Assembly: GCF_009930815.1 (NCBI RefSeq)
Contig: NZ_CP022222.1
Span: forward strand, 7,482,501 to 7,546,500
Length of the DNA: 64,000 nucleotides
Source: Bradyrhizobium sp. CCBAU 051011
GTDB lineage: Bacteria > Pseudomonadota > Alphaproteobacteria > Rhizobiales > Xanthobacteraceae
Reading direction: 5' to 3'
Shown here: positions 8,558 to 17,498 of the stretch, piece by piece
Numbering within the stretch: the first letter of the stretch is position 1
Layout: the number at the start of each line of letters is the position of its first letter
Position numbers and translations under genes: made by a program
Notes under the pieces: model-generated
Told to the model about the DNA's origin: nothing
Databases searched by the model: none
What the model saw: only the letters and a program-made list of their open reading frames with translations

Positions 8558-8956
8558 ATCTTTTTCGTTGCGCGCATCGAAACTAACCCGCGCGCCCTCG
8601 ATCTCCGGCAGGTGCTCGAACGCCCATTTGCCGAGCGCCTGCACCGGCTGCGCCAGCCCACGGCCCAGATCGGTCAGTTCGTAGTCGACCCGCGGCGGGA
8701 TGGTCGGAAAGATCGTGCGCGTCACGAGGCCGTCGCGCTCCAGTCCGCGCAAGGTGAGCGTCAGCATCCGCTGCGAGATGCCGCCGATCTTGCGCTTGAG
8801 CTCATTGAAACGCATCGGCCCGTCGATCAGCATCATGATCACGAGCACACTCCATTTGTCGCCGACGCGGGCCAACACGGAAGCCACCGCGCGGCAACTG
8901 CCCTCGGCATGCGGGCCCGGAGGCATGGCAGGCACAATCTTGTGCTCGGGTCTCAT
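8555..8956 (-). CDS. HxlR-family transcriptional regulator
   Basis: A regulator of about 133 residues with a single HxlR winged helix: CRAVASVLARVGDKWSVLVIMMLIDGPMRFNELKRKIGGISQRMLTLTLRGLERDGLVTR. The Cys near the start of the domain is the position used for redox or electrophile sensing in relatives such as YodB. The frame extends to a GTG at 9010, but the ATG at 8956 leaves a more normal promoter space to the divergent azoreductase gene; the start is uncertain. It probably represses that neighbour. Confidence 0.88.
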   Translation of the reverse strand: MRPEHKIVPAMPPGPHAEGSCRAVASVLARVGDKWSVLVIMMLIDGPMRFNELKRKIGGISQRMLTLTLRGLERDGLVTRTIFPTIPPRVDYELTDLGRGLAQPVQALGKWAFEHLPEIEGARVSFDARNEKD

Positions 8957-9056
8957 GGATGTGCTCGGGTGAGAAAAATGTGCGTTCTTGCGGGGTTTTG
9001 CCACGGTCACTCATATAGCGCCAGTTACAAACCTATACCAAAGGGTGACCCCTACC

Positions 9057-9665
9057 ATGAAACTTCTGCATCTCGACTCCAGTGTTCTCGGCCCCCACTC
9101 CGTCAGCCGCCAGGTGTCCGCCGCCGTGGTCGACCGCCTGCGCCAGTCCACCCCGGGCCTCGAAGTCAGCTATCGCGATCTGACGCTGACGCCGCTGGCG
9201 CATCTGTCCGGTTTGCACCTCGCCGCCAGTCAGGGAGCGCCCCCGGACGCCTCATTGCGCGACGACATCGCCGCCGGCCAGGCGGTGCTGGACGAGTTTC
9301 TGGCCGCCGACATCGTCGTGATCGGCGCGCCCATGTATAACTTCACCGTCCCGAGCCAGCTCAAGGCCTGGATCGACCGCATCCTGGTCGCGGGCAAGAC
9401 CTTCAAATACGGCGCGCAAGGCGTCGAAGGTCTGGCCGGCAACAAGCGCGTCGTCATCGCGATCTCGCGCGGCGGCTATTACGGCGCGGACACACCGGTC
9501 GCGCCTGGCGAACACGTCGAAACCTATTTGCGCTGGGTATTCGGCTTCATCGGAATCCGGAATCCGGAATTCATTTCAGCCGATGGCATTCAGGTCGGTC
9601 CCGAGCACCGCGAAAAAGCTGTCGCCGGCGCGCTGAAAGCCGCAGGCGATCTGCACGCCGCTTAG
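9057..9665 (+). CDS. azoR: FMN-dependent NADH-azoreductase (AzoR/AcpD family)
   Basis: A 202-residue flavodoxin-fold oxidoreductase that reduces quinones and azo compounds with NADH. Visible motifs are the FMN phosphate loop [15 protein letters not shown] near the N terminus, [20 protein letters not shown] (about residues 93-112), and the SRGGYY loop. The length matches the family. The start at 9057 follows GGGTGACC. It is divergent from an HxlR regulator, a classic pairing for quinone and electrophile defence. The paired half-sites TATAG at 9014-9018 and CTATA at 9033-9037 in the intergenic region may be its operator. Confidence 0.92.
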   Translation: MKLLHLDSSVLGPHSVSRQVSAAVVDRLRQSTPGLEVSYRDLTLTPLAHLSGLHLAASQGAPPDASLRDDIAAGQAVLDEFLAADIVVIGAPMYNFTVPSQLKAWIDRILVAGKTFKYGAQGVEGLAGNKRVVIAISRGGYYGADTPVAPGEHVETYLRWVFGFIGIRNPEFISADGIQVGPEHREKAVAGALKAAGDLHAA

Positions 9666-9676
9666 GGTGAAGGACT

Positions 9677-9702
9677 GGCTGCCGTCTCATCCGACGGCAG
9701 CC
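9677..9702 (+). terminator. Hairpin after azoR
   Basis: A perfect 10-bp stem, GGCTGCCGTC and GACGGCAGCC, with a six-base loop, 11 bases after the azoR stop. No U-tract follows, so it may be a weak terminator or an RNA-stabilising hairpin rather than a classic intrinsic terminator. Confidence 0.5.
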
Positions 9703-9726
9703 GCCCTGCATGGTTGGGGAAACAAT

Positions 9727-9867
9727 TTAGAAAATGCCGTTCATGCGGCAGAGAACGATCACGAGGGAGATCAAAAGACCGACGCCGGAAAACAGCGCAA
9801 CTGAAACGAATTGCCCGCTGTCCGACTTCTGCGACGCGGATGAAGAGACGCCAGCCTTTTTCGGCAT
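9727..9867 (-). CDS. Small single-pass membrane protein
   Basis: A 46-residue protein: a polar serine-rich N terminus (MPKKAGVSSSASQKSDSGQF), then one strongly hydrophobic helix, VSVALFSGVGLLISLVIVLC, and a short tail. A GGAAG ribosome-binding sequence is correctly placed before the ATG at 9867. The hydrophobic pattern and the ribosome-binding site argue for a real gene. No function can be assigned. It is convergent with azoR. Confidence 0.65.
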   Translation of the reverse strand: MPKKAGVSSSASQKSDSGQFVSVALFSGVGLLISLVIVLCRMNGIF

Positions 9868-10006
9868 GACTGCTTCCAGTTCTCTTGCGTCAAAAAACTC
9901 CCATGCTTCGAATGTCCGGCAATGACGACTAACGTTCAATGCGCCCTTCCGGCTCAGCGCCAATCCGTCGCAGGTCGGCGGACTGACCGAGGCCACGGAA
10001 GCAGGC

Positions 10007-10780
10007 TTACCCCCGATAGATCGGCGCACCGCTCGGCGAGGCCGTGGCGCCGCCGTCAACGAACAGTTCCTGGCCCTGCACATGGGCGGAATCGTCCGAA
10101 GCGAGGAACAACACCGTCTTCGAGATATGGTCGGGTTCGCCGATGCGGCCGAGTGGCGTCGACAGCGCGATGCGCTTTTCAAAGGCCTTTTCGGCTTCCG
10201 GCGTGGCGATTGCCGCGCCCCAGATCGGGGTGCGAATCGCGCCCGGGGCCACCACGTTGACGCGGATGCCGCGCGGCGACAATTCCGACGCCATGATCCG
10301 CGCCATCGCCCGCACGCCGGCCTTGGCCGCGCCATAGGCCGAATAGCCGGGAATGCCGAGCACGGAGATCACCGAGCCGTTGAGGATGATCGAGCCGTTG
10401 TCGTTGAGATGCGGCAGCGCCGACTGCACGGTGAAGAACACGCCGGTGAGGTTGGTGCTGATGACCTTCTGGAACGCTTCGATATCGGTGGCGCCCAGCG
10501 GCGTGCCGCCGGCGATGCCGGCATTGGCGAAGAGGATGTCGTACTTGCCGAACTTTTCAGCCCCCTTCCCGATCGCAGCTTCGGTGGCGGCAATGTCAGT
10601 CGCGTCGGCGGCGATCGCGAGCGCGTTCGGCCCCAATTCCCTGGCGGCGGCATCGAGCGTCGCCTGATTTCGTCCGGTGATGACGACCCGGGCGCCTTCG
10701 GCCACGAACAATCTTGCGGTCGCAAGACCGATGCCGCTGTTGCCCCCTGTGATCAACGCCGTCTTGTTCGCAAGCCTCAT
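10007..10780 (-). CDS. SDR-family NAD(P)-dependent oxidoreductase
   Basis: A 257-residue classical short-chain dehydrogenase/reductase. The cofactor motif is TGGNSGIGLA (TGxxxGIG, residues about 11-20), followed by NAGIAGG and the catalytic YSAYGAAKAG (YxxxK); a C-terminal GGATAS loop completes the fold. GGAGAAGAG precedes the ATG. Substrate unknown. It is divergent from the HxlR regulator at 10950, and the space between them holds two copies of an operator-like sequence, so it is very likely the regulator's target. Confidence 0.92.
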   Translation of the reverse strand: MRLANKTALITGGNSGIGLATARLFVAEGARVVITGRNQATLDAAARELGPNALAIAADATDIAATEAAIGKGAEKFGKYDILFANAGIAGGTPLGATDIEAFQKVISTNLTGVFFTVQSALPHLNDNGSIILNGSVISVLGIPGYSAYGAAKAGVRAMARIMASELSPRGIRVNVVAPGAIRTPIWGAAIATPEAEKAFEKRIALSTPLGRIGEPDHISKTVLFLASDDSAHVQGQELFVDGGATASPSGAPIYRG

Positions 10781-10793
10781 GGCTCTTCTCCGA

Positions 10794-10812
10794 TGGTTGC
10801 ATCATTAAACCA
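10794..10812. promoter_or_regulatory. Operator-like site, copy 1 (TGGTT-N9-AACCA)
   Basis: TGGTTGCATCATTAAACCA: an imperfect palindrome with TGGTT/AACCA half-sites. A second copy at 10833-10851 is its near-exact inverse (17 of 19 bases). It lies just upstream of the SDR start codon. Confidence 0.65.
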
Positions 10813-10832
10813 GATTGCTTACGTAGGGCACG

Positions 10833-10851
10833 TGGTTTAATATTGCAACCA
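10833..10851. promoter_or_regulatory. Operator-like site, copy 2 (TGGTT-N9-AACCA)
   Basis: TGGTTTAATATTGCAACCA, centred 39 bp from copy 1. The two copies probably bind two dimers of the adjacent HxlR regulator and cover the divergent promoters. Confidence 0.65.
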
Positions 10852-10949
10852 CACAAGGCCGTGATCGGCACGCAGAGCGTTTTCAAGCGAAGTGGCACCG
10901 GTTCGCGTGAAGAGAACGCGTCAAACTAGGACTCAACGGGAGCCCCGCC

Positions 10950-11426
10950 ATGGTGAAACGCACCAGCTTTGAGCACGACGACTGCCCGATCGCGCGCTCG
11001 CTGGATGCGATCGGCGACTGGTGGTCGATACTCATCATTCGCGAGGCGCTGTTCGGTATCAGCCGCTTCGGCGAATTCCAGAAGAGGCTCGGCCTCGCCA
11101 AGAACATCCTCACAGTGCGGCTGCGCGCGCTGGTCGATCAGGGTATTCTCAAGATCGCCCCCGCCTCCGACGGCAGCGTCTATCAGGAATATCTGCTGAC
11201 GCCGAAGGGCCGCGGCGTGTTTCCGATCCTGGTCGCCTTGCGGCAATGGAGCGAGGAATTCGACGAGCGGCCCGAGGAGATCGCCACCATCCTCGTCGAT
11301 AAGGAAAAGGGTAGGCCGGTCCGCAAGCTCGAACTCTATTCGCAGGATGGGCGGCTATTGGGTGCCGGAGACACCGCCCTGAAGGCGCGTCCGGCGGGAA
11401 AGATTGGCAAGCGGGTTAGAGCGTAG
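10950..11426 (+). CDS. HxlR-family transcriptional regulator
   Basis: A 158-residue regulator with an HxlR winged helix (CPIARSLDAIGDWWSILIIREALFGISRFGEFQKRLGLAKNILTVRLRALVDQGILK, residues about 11-68) and a C-terminal extension of about 50 residues. The Cys-Pro at the domain start is conserved in the family. GGGAG lies about 7 bases before the ATG. The location, divergent from the SDR gene with a duplicated palindrome between them, indicates local control of that gene. Identity is firm; the target is inferred. Confidence 0.92.
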   Translation: MVKRTSFEHDDCPIARSLDAIGDWWSILIIREALFGISRFGEFQKRLGLAKNILTVRLRALVDQGILKIAPASDGSVYQEYLLTPKGRGVFPILVALRQWSEEFDERPEEIATILVDKEKGRPVRKLELYSQDGRLLGAGDTALKARPAGKIGKRVRA

Positions 11427-11451
11427 CTGCCGATCCATCATCACTCCAAGT

Positions 11452-11700
11452 TCACGACAGCTTGTGCTTGCTCCGGGTCCGCAGCCGCTCTTCCGCCTCG
11501 AGCTGCGCCATGCCGAGCAGATGACTGAGCACCTCGAGCCGATGGCGCTCCGCGAGCTTGACCAGTTCGGCAACGGTCTCCGCAATGAAGGCTACGGCCT
11601 CGTCAGGGCCGCCCTCTTCACCTCGTTCTGGTACTTCGGTTGGCGAGTCCGGTTTCTTGCCCGAAGCTTTCCGCTTCCGGCCGCCAGCAGCTTTGCTCAA
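11452..11700 (-). CDS. Conserved small hypothetical protein
   Basis: About 82 residues with a basic start (KAAGGRKRKASGKKPDS), a short acidic linker, then an amphipathic helix AVAFIAETVAELVKLAERHRLEVLSHLLGMAQLEAEERLRTRSK. I place the start at the TTG at 11700 because the helical, gene-like composition begins there; the frame is open to 11868. I recognise no named domain. The long C-terminal helix suggests a small cytoplasmic oligomerising protein. It is the last gene before topA, on the opposite strand. Confidence 0.6.
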   Translation of the reverse strand: MSKAAGGRKRKASGKKPDSPTEVPERGEEGGPDEAVAFIAETVAELVKLAERHRLEVLSHLLGMAQLEAEERLRTRSKHKLS

Positions 11701-11930
11701 AAAACTTGCATCCCAATGACACAAAGTATTGCGCAGAAATAACCCCTTTGATGGCGCAACTCTAGGGCGCATTTCGCAACTCCTCAGATATAAGTGGACA
11801 TCAAAAGGTTCCCTGACGGCATTTGCTGATTTGACAGGGGCCGCCTCACCACCCATGTTCGGGTCCAATCGGTGGGCCGCGAGTCTCGCGGAACCCGCCT
11901 TTATCTTTTCCCGTAAGCCATTGGAATGAC

Positions 11931-14693
11931 ATGAATATCGTCATTGTGGAGTCGCCGGCGAAAGCCAAGACGATCAATAAGTATTTGGGCGCCTCCTACG
12001 AGGTTCTGGCCTCGTTCGGCCATGTCCGTGACCTCCCCGCCAAGAACGGTTCCGTCGACCCGGAAGCCAACTTTCAGATGATCTGGGAGGTGGACCCCAA
12101 GGCGGCGAGCCGACTCAACGACATCGCGAAAGCGCTGAAGGGTGCCGACCGCCTGATTCTCGCAACCGACCCTGATCGCGAGGGTGAAGCGATCTCCTGG
12201 CACGTGCTGGAGGTCATGAAAGAGAAGCGCGCGCTGAAAGATCAGAAGATCGAGCGCGTGGTGTTCAACGCCATTACCAAGCAGGCCGTGACTGACGCCA
12301 TGAAGGCGCCGCGCCAGATCGACGGCGCGCTGGTCGACGCCTATATGGCGCGCCGCGCGCTGGACTATCTGGTCGGCTTCACGCTCTCGCCGGTGCTGTG
12401 GCGCAAGCTGCCGGGCGCGCGCTCGGCCGGCCGCGTGCAGTCGGTGGCGTTGCGATTGGTCTGCGACCGCGAACTCGAGATCGAAAAATTCGTCCCCCGC
12501 GAATACTGGTCGCTGGTCGCGACGCTGACCACGCCGCGCGGCGATAGCTTCGAAGCGCGCCTTGTCGGCGCCGACGGCAAGAAGATCCAACGGCTCGACA
12601 TCGGCTCCGGCGCCGAAGCCGAAGACCTCAAGAAGGCGATCGAAGCCGCAAACTTCACGGTTTCGACGGTTGAGGCAAAGCCGGCCCGCCGCAATCCGCA
12701 AGCGCCCTTCACCACCTCGACGCTGCAGCAGGAAGCGAGCCGCAAGCTCGGCTTTGCGCCGGCGCACACCATGCGGATCGCGCAGCGGCTGTATGAAGGC
12801 ATCGACATCGGCGGCGAGACCACCGGTCTCATCACCTATATGCGAACCGACGGCGTGCAGATCGACGGCTCCGCGATCACGCAGGCCCGCAAGGTGATCG
12901 GCGAGGATTACGGCAAGGCCTATGTGCCGGATGCGCCGCGCCAGTACCAGACCAAGGCCAAGAACGCGCAGGAAGCGCACGAAGCGATCCGCCCGACCGA
13001 TCTGGCGCGCCGTCCCGCCGAGATGCGCCGCCGCCTCGATCCCGATCAGGCCAAGCTTTATGAGCTGATCTGGATCCGCACCATTGCGAGCCAGATGGAA
13101 TCGGCCGAACTCGAACGCACCACCGTCGATATCGCGGCGAAAGCCGGCTCCCGCGTGCTGGAGCTGCGCGCTTCCGGCCAGGTCATCAAGTTCGACGGCT
13201 TCCTCGCGCTCTACCAGGAAGGCCGCGACGACGAGGAAGACGAGGATTCCCGCCGCCTCCCCGCCATGAGCGAAGGCGAGCCGTTGAAGCGGCAGGATCT
13301 TGCCGTCACGCAACACTTCACCGAGCCGCCGCCGCGCTTCTCCGAAGCGTCGCTGGTCAAGCGGATGGAAGAGCTCGGCATCGGCCGTCCCTCGACCTAC
13401 GCCTCGATCCTGCAGGTGCTGAAAGATCGCGGCTACGTCAAGCTGGAGAAGAAGCGGCTGCACGGCGAGGACAAGGGCCGCGTCGTGGTCGCGTTTCTTG
13501 AAAACTTCTTCTCGCGCTACGTGGAGTATGACTTCACCGCGGCGCTGGAAGAACAGCTCGACCGCATCTCCAACAACGAGATTTCCTGGCAGCAGGTGTT
13601 GCAGGATTTCTGGGCCGGCTTCATCGGCGCGGTCAACGACATCAAGGATCTGCGCGTCGCCGAGGTGCTGGACGTGCTCGACGACATGCTGGGGCCGCAC
13701 ATCTATCCGCCACGCGCGGATGGCGGCGATGTCAGGCAGTGCCCGACCTGCGGCACCGGCAAGCTCAACCTGAAGGCCGGCAAGTTCGGCGCTTTTGTCG
13801 GCTGCTCGAACTATCCGGAATGCCGCTACACCCGCCCGCTGGCCGCCGATAGCGAAGCCAGCGCCGACCGCGTTCTGGGCAAGGATCCCGAAACTGACCT
13901 CGACGTGACGGTGAAGGCCGGACGTTTCGGCCCCTACATCCAGCTCGGCGAGCAGAAGGATTACGAAGAGGGCGAAAAGCCCAAGCGCGCCGGCATCCCG
14001 AAGAACATGTCGCCGAGCGACATGGAGCTCGAACTGGCTCTAAAACTGCTGTCGCTTCCGCGCGAAGTTGGAAAACATCCGGAAACCGGCGAGCCGATCA
14101 CCGCAGGCATCGGCCGCTTCGGGCCGTTCGTGCGGCACGAAAAGACCTATGCCAGTCTCGAGGCCGGCGATGAGGTGTTCGACATCGGCCTCAATCGCGC
14201 GGTGACGCTGATCGCGGAAAAGATCGCAAAAGGCCCGAGCGGCCGCCGCTTCGGCGCCGATCCCGGCAAGCCGCTGGGCGAGCATCCGAGCCTGGGCGGC
14301 GTCGCCGTGAAGAACGGCCGCTACGGCGCCTATGTCACCGCCGGCGGCGTCAACGCCACGATCCCGAGCGACAAGACGCCCGACACGATCACGCTCGCCG
14401 AAGCCATTGCGCTGATCGACGAGCGCGCGGCCAAGGGCGGCGGCAAGCCGAAGCGCGGTACCAAGAAGGCCGCGCCGAAGAAGGCAGCCAAGACTGCTAC
14501 CAAGGCTGCCGATCCCGACGCGCCAAAGCCTGCGAAGAAAGCGGCAGCGAAGAAAGCTGCGGCAAAGCCGAAATCGGAAGCCGTCAGCAAGGCGCGCGCA
14601 CCAGTCGCATCCGCTGCCAAGACATCGGCGGCCAAGCCCGCCACTGCACCCAAAACGCCCGCGAAGAAAAGCGCGGGCAAGGCCCGGGGATAA
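11931..14693 (+). CDS. topA: DNA topoisomerase I
   Basis: A 920-residue type IA topoisomerase that relaxes negative supercoils by cutting one strand through a 5'-phosphotyrosine. The Toprim domain starts at IVESPAKAKTINKYLG (4-20) with the acidic DPDREGEA triad (80-87). The catalytic tyrosine is Tyr303 in TYMRTDG. One four-cysteine zinc ribbon is seen near residues 604-632 (CPTCGTGK and CSNYPEC). It is followed by further topo-C repeats without cysteines (GRFGPYIQLG, GRFGPFVRHE, GRYGAYVTAGG). A Lys/Ala-rich tail of about 90 residues ends the protein, typical of alphaproteobacteria. The next gene starts at the base after the stop. Confidence 0.97.
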   Translation: MNIVIVESPAKAKTINKYLGASYEVLASFGHVRDLPAKNGSVDPEANFQMIWEVDPKAASRLNDIAKALKGADRLILATDPDREGEAISWHVLEVMKEKRALKDQKIERVVFNAITKQAVTDAMKAPRQIDGALVDAYMARRALDYLVGFTLSPVLWRKLPGARSAGRVQSVALRLVCDRELEIEKFVPREYWSLVATLTTPRGDSFEARLVGADGKKIQRLDIGSGAEAEDLKKAIEAANFTVSTVEAKPARRNPQAPFTTSTLQQEASRKLGFAPAHTMRIAQRLYEGIDIGGETTGLITYMRTDGVQIDGSAITQARKVIGEDYGKAYVPDAPRQYQTKAKNAQEAHEAIRPTDLARRPAEMRRRLDPDQAKLYELIWIRTIASQMESAELERTTVDIAAKAGSRVLELRASGQVIKFDGFLALYQEGRDDEEDEDSRRLPAMSEGEPLKRQDLAVTQHFTEPPPRFSEASLVKRMEELGIGRPSTYASILQVLKDRGYVKLEKKRLHGEDKGRVVVAFLENFFSRYVEYDFTAALEEQLDRISNNEISWQQVLQDFWAGFIGAVNDIKDLRVAEVLDVLDDMLGPHIYPPRADGGDVRQCPTCGTGKLNLKAGKFGAFVGCSNYPECRYTRPLAADSEASADRVLGKDPETDLDVTVKAGRFGPYIQLGEQKDYEEGEKPKRAGIPKNMSPSDMELELALKLLSLPREVGKHPETGEPITAGIGRFGPFVRHEKTYASLEAGDEVFDIGLNRAVTLIAEKIAKGPSGRRFGADPGKPLGEHPSLGGVAVKNGRYGAYVTAGGVNATIPSDKTPDTITLAEAIALIDERAAKGGGKPKRGTKKAAPKKAAKTATKAADPDAPKPAKKAAAKKAAAKPKSEAVSKARAPVASAAKTSAAKPATAPKTPAKKSAGKARG

Positions 14694-17036
14694 GTGAAAC
14701 GAAAACACGACCATGGCTTTCCGAGCCGGGACGCCATCGTTGCCTTTATTCGCGCCCATCCGGGCAAGATCGGCACGCGGGAAATTGCCCGCGAGTTCGG
14801 CCTGAAGAATGCCGATCGCGCCGAGCTGAAACGCATCCTGCGCGAGCTCGCCGACGACGGCACGATTGCGAAGCGCGGCCGGAAAATCCACGAGACGGCT
14901 CTCCTGCCCCCAACCGTGATCGCCGACATCACCGGCCGCGACACCGACGGCGAATTGCTCGCCGTTCCCACCGAATGGGATACCGAGGAAAACGGTCCCG
15001 CGCCGAAGATCCGCATCCACGTCCCGCGCCGCCTGCAACCGGGCACCGCTGCCGGTGTCGGCGACCGCGCCCTGTTGCGGATCGAAAAGGCTGATGATGG
15101 CGAAATCGCCCCCTATCGCGGCCGAATCATCAAGATCATCGATCAAGCCCGCACGCGCCTGCTCGGCATCTTCCGCAAGCTGCCTGGTGGCGGCGGCCTG
15201 CTCGTTCCCGTCGACAAGAAACAGGCCGGACGTGAATTGAACATCGCGCCAGCGGATACCGGCGGCGCCGAGGACGGCGACCTCGTCAGCGTCGATCTGG
15301 TTCGCTCGCGCGGCTATGGCCTTGCTTCCGGCAAGGTGAAGGAGCGGCTAGGCTCGCTGTCGAGCGAGAAGGCGATCAGCCTGATCGCGATCCATGCCCA
15401 CGAGATTCCGCAAGCGTTCTCGCCGAGCGCGGCGCGCGAAGCCGAGGATGCGCAGCCTGCGACACTGAAGGGCCGCGAGGATTGGCGCGAGCTTCCGCTT
15501 GTCACCATCGATCCGCCCGACGCCAAAGACCACGACGACGCAGTGCATGCCGCGCCCGATCCCGATCCGAACAACAAGGGCGGCTACATCGTCCATGTCG
15601 CGATTGCCGACGTCGCCTTCTATGTGCGGCCGGGCTCGGCGCTGGATCGTGATGGGCTGACGCGCGGCAACTCGGTCTATTTCCCCGACCGCGTTGTGCC
15701 GATGCTACCCGAGCGCATCTCCAACAATCTCTGCTCGCTGGTGCCGGGCGAGCCGCGCGGCGCGCTTGCGGTGCGGCTGGTGATCGGCCCCGACGGCCGC
15801 AAGCGCTCGCACAGCTTTCATCGCGTGCTGATGCGTTCGGCCGCCAAGCTGCATTACGCGCAGGCGCAGGCCGCCATCGATGGCCGCCCCGACGATACCA
15901 CCGGCCCGCTGCTGGAACCGATCCTGAAGCCGCTCTACGCAGCCTACGCGCTGGTGAAACTCGCGCGCGACGAGCGCGATCCGCTGGATCTCGATCTGCC
16001 CGAGCGAAAAATCCTGCTCAAGCCCGACGGCACCGTCGATCGCGTCATCGTGCCCGAGCGTCTCGACGCGCACCGGCTGATCGAGGAATTCATGATCCTC
16101 GCCAATGTCGCCGCCGCCGAAATGCTTGAAAAGAAGGCGTTGCCGCTTATCTATCGGGTGCACGACGAGCCGACCCAGGAGAAGGTTCATAACCTTCAGG
16201 AGTTCCTGAAGACACTCGACCTCCCGTTCGCGAAGACCGGTGCGTTGCGCCCTGCCCTGTTCAATCGCGTGCTGGGACAGGTCCGCGGCGAAGACTACGA
16301 ACCGCTCGTCAACGAGGTGGTGCTGCGCTCGCAGGCGCAGGCGGAATATTCGGCGGAGAATTACGGCCATTTCGGCCTCAACCTGCGCCGTTACGCCCAT
16401 TTCACTTCGCCGATCAGGCGATATGCGGATCTGATCGTGCATCGCGCGCTGATCCGCGCGCTTGGTCTCGGCGAAGGCGCGTTGCCGGAGAGCGAGACGC
16501 TGGAGACACTGAGCGAAGTCGCGGCGCAGATTTCGCTGACCGAACGCCGCGCGATGAAGGCGGAACGCGAGACCGCAGACCGGCTGATCGCGCATTTCCT
16601 CGCCGACCGCATCGGCGCAACGTTTCAGGGTCGTATTTCCGGCGTCACCCGCGCCGGCTTGTTCGTGAAGTTATCTGATACCGGCGCCGACGGGCTGATC
16701 CCGATCCGCACGCTCGGCACGGAGTATTTCAATTATGACGAGACGCGCCACGCGCTCGTCGGCTCACGCAGCGGTGCCATGCATCGGTTGGGTGACGTTG
16801 TCGACGTGCGTCTGGTAGAAGCTGCACCAGTGGCCGGCGCGTTGCGGTTCGAGCTGTTGTCGGAAGGCCAGGTCATTCCGCGCGGCAGAAAACGCGAGGG
16901 CTCTAAAGCACAGGCAAAGCCGTCGAAATCGCATCCGGGCCGCAGCCCGCGCGACAAGGTTCGAAAGCTCCACAAGGGCAAGTCCGGGAAATTCAAGCCC
17001 GGCAAATCGAAGAAAGGCAAGTCATGGAAACGGTGA
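14694..17036 (+). CDS. rnr: Ribonuclease R
   Basis: A 780-residue 3'-5' exoribonuclease of the RNB family that degrades structured RNA. Order: N-terminal helix-turn-helix (IRAHPGKIGTREIAREFGLKNADRAELKRILRELADDG, about 16-53), cold-shock domains, the RNB catalytic core beginning at TIDPPDAKDHDDAVHA (about 271-286, catalytic aspartates) and containing NFGHFGL-like GHFGLNLRRYAHFTSPIRRYADL, an S1 domain (about 640-725) and a Lys-rich tail. The GTG start directly abuts the topA stop, so translation is coupled. Confidence 0.96.
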   Translation: MKRKHDHGFPSRDAIVAFIRAHPGKIGTREIAREFGLKNADRAELKRILRELADDGTIAKRGRKIHETALLPPTVIADITGRDTDGELLAVPTEWDTEENGPAPKIRIHVPRRLQPGTAAGVGDRALLRIEKADDGEIAPYRGRIIKIIDQARTRLLGIFRKLPGGGGLLVPVDKKQAGRELNIAPADTGGAEDGDLVSVDLVRSRGYGLASGKVKERLGSLSSEKAISLIAIHAHEIPQAFSPSAAREAEDAQPATLKGREDWRELPLVTIDPPDAKDHDDAVHAAPDPDPNNKGGYIVHVAIADVAFYVRPGSALDRDGLTRGNSVYFPDRVVPMLPERISNNLCSLVPGEPRGALAVRLVIGPDGRKRSHSFHRVLMRSAAKLHYAQAQAAIDGRPDDTTGPLLEPILKPLYAAYALVKLARDERDPLDLDLPERKILLKPDGTVDRVIVPERLDAHRLIEEFMILANVAAAEMLEKKALPLIYRVHDEPTQEKVHNLQEFLKTLDLPFAKTGALRPALFNRVLGQVRGEDYEPLVNEVVLRSQAQAEYSAENYGHFGLNLRRYAHFTSPIRRYADLIVHRALIRALGLGEGALPESETLETLSEVAAQISLTERRAMKAERETADRLIAHFLADRIGATFQGRISGVTRAGLFVKLSDTGADGLIPIRTLGTEYFNYDETRHALVGSRSGAMHRLGDVVDVRLVEAAPVAGALRFELLSEGQVIPRGRKREGSKAQAKPSKSHPGRSPRDKVRKLHKGKSGKFKPGKSKKGKSWKR

Positions 17037-17458
17037 GTCCCACGACATGGACCCGGGATCCCGCACACGCCGAAAAGCGCGATCTCTGGACCGCGATGAA
17101 GCGCGGTTTCCGTTGCCGTTGTCCGCGCTGCGGCGAAGGCAAGATGTTTCGCGCCTTCCTGAAGACTGCCAACAATTGCTCGGTATGCGGGCTCGACTTC
17201 TCGCCGCACCGGGCTGACGATCTGCCGGCCTATCTCGTAATCGTCATCGTCGGCCACATCGTGGTACCGGCGGCGCTGTGGATCGAAACCAATTACTCAC
17301 CCGCGGTGTGGCTGCAACTGGCAATCTATTTGCCGATCACTTTCATTTCGTCGCTGCTGCTGTTGCAGCCGGTCAAGGGCGCGGTGGTCGGTTTCCAATG
17401 GGCGCTGCGCATGCACGGCTTTGACGAGAATGCGCCCAGCGACATTCCCCCGGTCTAG
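17024..17458 (+). CDS. DUF983 family membrane protein
   Basis: A 144-residue protein of the DUF983 family. A zinc-ribbon-like N-terminal part contains CRCPRCGEGKMF and CSVCGLDF (four cysteines in two CxxC pairs, about residues 26-53). Two membrane helices follow (LVIVIVGHIVVPAALWI and LQLAIYLPITFISSLLLL). It starts 13 bases before the rnr stop, so it belongs to the topA-rnr operon. The function of the family is unknown. Confidence 0.9.
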   Translation: METVSPTTWTRDPAHAEKRDLWTAMKRGFRCRCPRCGEGKMFRAFLKTANNCSVCGLDFSPHRADDLPAYLVIVIVGHIVVPAALWIETNYSPAVWLQLAIYLPITFISSLLLLQPVKGAVVGFQWALRMHGFDENAPSDIPPV

Positions 17459-17498
17459 CTAAACCGGGGCCAACAAGAAGCATCACGATGGGGATGGA

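Noticed and set aside
11901..13700. 599-codon open frame antisense to topA
   Set aside because: Same reasoning: Arg/His/Asp-rich shadow of a high-GC gene.
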